A DNA stretch of 64,000 nucleotides from Gammaproteobacteria bacterium (GTDB lineage Bacteria > Pseudomonadota > Gammaproteobacteria > Steroidobacterales > Steroidobacteraceae), in the NCBI GenBank assembly GCA_017577615.1, contig PKRE01000004.1, forward strand, positions 254,457 to 318,456, given 5' to 3'. Made by a program: the position numbers and the translations under genes. Within the stretch, counting starts at the first letter, position 1. Every line of letters starts with the position of its first letter. Shown here in pieces: positions 60,446 through 64,000 of the stretch. Below the pieces are notes generated by a model, which saw only the letters and a program-made list of their open reading frames with translations, was not told the origin of the DNA and made no database searches.

Positions 60446-61912
60446 ATGCGCATTCTCGAGGAAGCACTCACCTTTGACGACGTGCTCCTGGTCCCGGCGT
60501 ACTCCGAACTCTTGCCTCGCCACGCGGACCTCAGCACTCAGCTCACCCGCTCGATTCGCCTCAATCTGCCGATCGTCTCCGCTGCCATGGACACCGTGAC
60601 CGAGGCCCGCCTCGCGATCACGATGGCACAGGAGGGCGGCATCGGCATCATCCACAAGAACATGAGCATCGAGGCTCAGGCGCGGGAAGTCTCTCGCGTC
60701 AAAAAGTACGAGAGCGGTGTCATCCACGACCCGATCACGACCACGCCCGATGCGACGATCCGCGAAGTGCTCGAGCTGACCCGTTCGAAGAACATCTCGG
60801 GCGTCCCGGTGGTCGTCGGCACCAAGGCGGTCGGCATCGTCACGCATCGCGACTTGCGCTTCGAGACCAAGCTGGATGCGCCGGTCTCGACCGTGATGAC
60901 GCCGCAGGAGCGGCTCATCACAGTGCGCGAGAATGCACCCAAGGAGGAAGTCCTCGCGCTGCTGCACAAGCACCGCATCGAGAAGGTGCTCGTCGTCGAC
61001 GAGGACTTCAACTTAAAGGGCATGATCACGGTCAAGGATTTCCAGAAGGCGACCGAGTTCCCGAACGCGGTCAAGGACGAGCGCGGCGCGTTGCGGGTCG
61101 GGGCGGCCGTGGGCACTGGCGTGGACACCATGGAGCGCGTTGAGGCCCTGCGTGCTGCGCGCGTGGACGTCATCGTGGTCGACACCGCGCACGGGCATTC
61201 GGCGAACGTGCTGCAGACGATCCGCAAGATCAAGGCGACGTGGCCGGATCAGCAGGTCATCGGCGGCAACGTGGTGACCGCCGAGGCCGCGCGAGCGCTC
61301 GTCGAGGCAGGTGTCGACGGTGTCAAGGTCGGCATCGGTCCCGGCTCGATCTGCACGACGCGCGTTATCGCAGGCGTGGGCGTGCCGCAGATCACCGCCA
61401 TCTCCAATGTTGCGGCAGGTCTTGAAGGCACTGACGTGCCGCTGATCGCGGACGGCGGGATCCGCTTCTCGGGCGACATCGCCAAGGCCATCGTCGCCGG
61501 GGCGCACTGCGTGATGATTGGCGGATTGTTCGCCGGCACGGAAGAGTCCCCTGGTGAGGTCGAGCTATATCAAGGCGCGTCGTACAAGTCCTATCGCGGC
61601 ATGGGCTCGCTCGGTGCGATGGCGCAGGCATACGGCTCGAAGGACCGCTATTTCCAGGACGCCACCGAGGAGCTCGAGAAGCTCGTGCCCGAAGGCGTCG
61701 AAGGTCGCGTGCCCTACAAAGGCTCGGTCGTCACGATCCTGCATCAGCTGTCTGGCGGTATCCGTGCAGCGATGGGTTACACGGGCTGCCGCACGATCGA
61801 AGAACTGCGCACGCGCCCGCAGTTCGTGCGCATCACGAATGCGGGGATGCGCGAAAGCCACGTGCACGATGTGACGATCACGAAGGAAGCGCCGAACTAT
61901 CGAGTGGGCTGA
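60446..61912 (+). CDS. guaB: Inosine-5'-monophosphate dehydrogenase
   Basis: NAD-dependent oxidation of IMP to XMP, the committed step to GMP. It has 488 residues: N-terminal barrel part (LTFDDVLLVPAYSE at 9-22), two CBS domains (about 94-205), and the barrel's second part with DTAHGHS, the catalytic cysteine loop GIGPGSICTTRVIAGVG near 297-313, and the flap region SKDRYFQDATEELEKLVPEGVEGR. It is followed 77 bp later by guaA, the next enzyme. Confidence 0.98.
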   Translation: MRILEEALTFDDVLLVPAYSELLPRHADLSTQLTRSIRLNLPIVSAAMDTVTEARLAITMAQEGGIGIIHKNMSIEAQAREVSRVKKYESGVIHDPITTTPDATIREVLELTRSKNISGVPVVVGTKAVGIVTHRDLRFETKLDAPVSTVMTPQERLITVRENAPKEEVLALLHKHRIEKVLVVDEDFNLKGMITVKDFQKATEFPNAVKDERGALRVGAAVGTGVDTMERVEALRAARVDVIVVDTAHGHSANVLQTIRKIKATWPDQQVIGGNVVTAEAARALVEAGVDGVKVGIGPGSICTTRVIAGVGVPQITAISNVAAGLEGTDVPLIADGGIRFSGDIAKAIVAGAHCVMIGGLFAGTEESPGEVELYQGASYKSYRGMGSLGAMAQAYGSKDRYFQDATEELEKLVPEGVEGRVPYKGSVVTILHQLSGGIRAAMGYTGCRTIEELRTRPQFVRITNAGMRESHVHDVTITKEAPNYRVG

Positions 61913-61989
61913 CGCGTGCCGTGTGTGCCCACTCAGCTCCTTCAGCCCCCGGCCACGAGCTCTGCGCCCATCTGTAGGAGAGCACACGC

Positions 61990-63612
61990 TTGAACGCGCG
62001 AGAGGCTGCATCGGTGTCGAACGATCTTCGGCATCCGCCGGACATTCACGCCCATCGAATCCTCATTCTCGACTTCGGCGCGCAGTACACGCAGCTGATC
62101 GCACGGCGCGTGCGCGAGAGCGGCGTGTATTGCGAGATTCATCCCTGGGACATCAGCAACGAGCAGGTCCGCGCGTTTGGTGCGCGCGGCATCATTCTTT
62201 CCGGCGGACCGGAGTCCGTGACGGACGAAACGCCGCCGCTTGCGCCCGCAGCTGTGTTCGAGCTTGGCGTGCCGGTGCTCGGCATCTGCTACGGCATGCA
62301 AGTCATGGCGCAGCAGCTCGGCGGGCGCGTCGTGGCAGACATGCAGCGCGAGTTCGGCTACGCGCGCGCGACAGTGTGCGCCCCATGCCGACTGCTCGAT
62401 GGACTCGATCCGGATCATGCCGACGAGCAGGGCAGAGCGATGTTCGACGTCTGGATGAGCCACGGCGATCGCGTCGATCAATTGCCGCCGGGATTTGTCA
62501 CCGTCGCGTTCACAGGCTCGGTGCCGATCGCGGCGATGGCGGACGAAGCGCGCCGCTTCTACGGCGTGCAGTTCCATCCCGAGGTCACCCACACGCTCAA
62601 AGGCGCGCAGATGATCGAGCGCTTCGTGCGCGAGATCTGCGGCTGCGAGGCACTGTGGGAGCCCGGCAACATCATCACTGATTCGATCGCGCGCGTGCGC
62701 GAGCAGGTCGGCAGCGACCGCGTGCTGCTCGGCCTCTCGGGCGGCGTCGATTCATCGGTCGTGGCTGCGCTTCTGCATCGGGCGATCGGCGATCAGCTCA
62801 CGTGCGTGTTCGTCGATCACGGCTTGCTCCGTCACGGCGAAGGCGATCAAGTCATGGAGACCTTCGCCAAGCACATGGGCGTGCGCGTCATTCGCGTGAA
62901 TGCCGAAGATCGTTTCTTGAACGCGCTCAAAGGCGAGACCGATCCAGAACGCAAGCGCAAGATCATCGGTCGCCTGTTCGTGGAGGTCTTTGAGGAAGAG
63001 GCAGCGAAGCTCCAAGGCATTCGCTGGCTTGCGCAAGGCACGATCTATCCCGATGTCATCGAGTCCGCCGGCAGCAAGATCGGCAAGGCCAAGGTCATCA
63101 AGAGTCATCACAACGTCGGCGGCTTGCCGGAGAAGATGAACTTGAAGCTGCTCGAGCCGCTGCGCGAGCTGTTCAAGGACGAAGTGCGCAAGATCGGCAT
63201 CGAGCTCGGCCTGCCGCGCGAGATGGTCTACCGCCATCCGTTCCCTGGCCCAGGACTCGGCGTCCGCATCCTGGGAGAAGTCACCAAGCAATATGCAGAT
63301 CTGCTGCGCAAGGCCGATCACATCTTCATCGAAGAGCTGCGTAAGCACGATCTCTACGACCGCACGAGCCAGGCGTTCGCCGTGTTCTTGCCCGTGCGGT
63401 CAGTCGCCGTGATGGGCGACGGCCGCCGCTACGACTACGTCATCGCACTGCGCGCCGTCGAGACAGTCGACTTCATGACCGCGCGCTGGGCACGGCTCCC
63501 ATACGAATTCCTCGACCTCGTCGCCCGCCGCATCACCAACGAAGTCCACGGCATCTCACGCGTTGTCTACGACATCTCCGGCAAGCCGCCGGCGACGATT
63601 GAGTGGGAGTGA
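61990..63612 (+). CDS. guaA: GMP synthase (glutamine-hydrolysing)
   Basis: Converts XMP to GMP. It has 540 residues from TTG 61990, which has AGGAG about 10 bases upstream; a GTG at 62014 is an alternative. The class I glutaminase has its nucleophile in GICYGMQVM and the HPE of FHPEVTHT. The ATP pyrophosphatase has the P-loop LGLSGGVDSSVVAALL. The C-terminal dimerisation domain ends in KPPATIEWE as in E. coli. The N-terminus is about 15 residues longer than usual. Operon with guaB. Confidence 0.97.
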   Translation: MNAREAASVSNDLRHPPDIHAHRILILDFGAQYTQLIARRVRESGVYCEIHPWDISNEQVRAFGARGIILSGGPESVTDETPPLAPAAVFELGVPVLGICYGMQVMAQQLGGRVVADMQREFGYARATVCAPCRLLDGLDPDHADEQGRAMFDVWMSHGDRVDQLPPGFVTVAFTGSVPIAAMADEARRFYGVQFHPEVTHTLKGAQMIERFVREICGCEALWEPGNIITDSIARVREQVGSDRVLLGLSGGVDSSVVAALLHRAIGDQLTCVFVDHGLLRHGEGDQVMETFAKHMGVRVIRVNAEDRFLNALKGETDPERKRKIIGRLFVEVFEEEAAKLQGIRWLAQGTIYPDVIESAGSKIGKAKVIKSHHNVGGLPEKMNLKLLEPLRELFKDEVRKIGIELGLPREMVYRHPFPGPGLGVRILGEVTKQYADLLRKADHIFIEELRKHDLYDRTSQAFAVFLPVRSVAVMGDGRRYDYVIALRAVETVDFMTARWARLPYEFLDLVARRITNEVHGISRVVYDISGKPPATIEWE

Positions 63613-63617
63613 GCGGA

Positions 63618-63645
63618 GGCTGTGGGCAGTAGGCTGTAGGTAGTG
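63618..63645. repeat. Heptad array after guaA
   Basis: GGCTGTG-GGCAGTA-GGCTGTA-GGTAGTG, G-rich on the coding strand, 5 bases past the guaA TGA. Confidence 0.8.
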
Positions 63646-63650
63646 TGCTC

Positions 63651-63701
63651 CCTCCCCCGCGAAGCGGGGGAGGGGAGGGAGGGGGCGCGCGCGAAGCGCG
63701 C
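63651..63701. repeat. Two GCGAAGC hairpins in tandem
   Basis: CCTCCCCCGC-GAA-GCGGGGGAGG (63651-63673, perfect 10-bp arms) and GCGCGC-GAA-GCGCGC (63687-63701). They could end the guaBA message, but no T-tract follows. Confidence 0.6.
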
Positions 63702-64000
63702 AACGACTACACCCTAGAGCTAACGGAGTGACGCAGTACCGCACGCCACTTACAATCCGCCACTCACGCGTTGCTTCACTACAACCCACGTGCACAACCT
63801 GCACTTGTAGACAGCGAGTAGGAACGCGCAACGCCGCTCATCCCTGCGCCTACGCATTCGAGAGCACATCTGAGTGGGAGTCCTATGGCTTGAGGATTTG
63901 ATTTGGCGCGATGGCCGCTGGCTCGTGCAGCTCGATCATGTGCACGAGTCAGGAATAGGGCAGCTCGTGAGGGCTGCGCGCTGTGAAGGACCGATAGCGC
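63702..64000. other. Gene-poor end of window with a possible partial ORF
   Basis: No recognised gene, RNA or repeat up to about 63870. A + strand frame opens with GTG at 63874 and runs off the window (42 codons: GVLWLEDLIWRDGRWLVQLD and on). Its amino acid pattern looks plausible for coding, but there is no ribosome site and no family match by eye. Confidence 0.2.

Noticed and set aside
63556..63831. 91-codon minus-strand ORF at the guaA end
   Set aside because: Overlaps the guaA C-terminus and the GAA-loop hairpins; low-complexity translation, no ribosome site.

Overview
This 64 kb window is a high-GC bacterial chromosome segment. The gene order rlmN-pilF-rodZ-hisS-yfgM-bamB-der, the yajC-secD-secF and queA-tgt blocks, a 107-residue FdxA-type ferredoxin and a MetX-family O-acyltransferase of the Xanthomonadales serine-succinyltransferase look point to a gammaproteobacterium near Xanthomonadales/Steroidobacterales. 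That placement is inference from gene content. No phage, plasmid, transposase or CRISPR array was seen.

Layout. 1-3.5 kb: metH, cut by the window edge. 3.6-5 kb: both subunits of a 3-oxoacid CoA-transferase. 5.2-10.5 kb: a 1282-residue SARP/BTAD-cyclase-like-AAA-TPR regulator divergent from a TTC38-like TPR gene that carries an in-frame TAA. 10.6-22.2 kb: a branched-chain amino acid/acyl-CoA catabolic island (zapE, ETF-ubiquinone oxidoreductase, an SDR, liuC, liuB, liuA, a divergent GntR/FadR-type regulator with a clear operator, thiolase, leucine dehydrogenase, acyltransferase). 22.4-29.3 kb: xerD, an acyl-CoA dehydrogenase, tRNA-Leu(CAA), a Nudix protein, fdxA, dsbC, and an ECF sigma/anti-sigma/PDZ set. 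29.4-39.6 kb: queA, tgt, a PerM-like permease, a CBS/CorC membrane protein, yajC-secD-secF and two TerC proteins. 39.7-45 kb: an amino acid permease, suhB, trmJ, iscS, a degraded IscU-like scaffold and iscA. 45.3-53.4 kb: ndk and the rlmN-to-der block. 53.5-57.9 kb: a metX-family gene and bioA-bioF-bioD. 57.9-63.6 kb: a LytM peptidase, xseA, guaB and guaA.

How the genes work together. LeuDH deaminates leucine, LiuA oxidises isovaleryl-CoA (electrons via ETF to ETF-QO and quinone), LiuB/LiuC continue to HMG-CoA, and ScoAB plus thiolase handle acetoacetate. The biotin-carrying MCC alpha subunit (liuD) and HMG-CoA lyase (liuE) are not in the window. A 17-codon scrap resembling the C-terminus of an AMP-forming acyl-CoA synthetase sits between liuB and liuC.

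The most unusual feature is a family of degenerate repeats of strict 7-bp period (GGCTGGA, GGCTGTA and GGGAACA types) at roughly twenty intergenic boundaries. They show a polarity: the purine/G-rich strand follows stop codons, and the complementary C-rich strand precedes start codons, often directly against the ATG with no Shine-Dalgarno sequence. Arrays also lie inside rlmN and form the 3' coding ends of queA and of the second terC gene.
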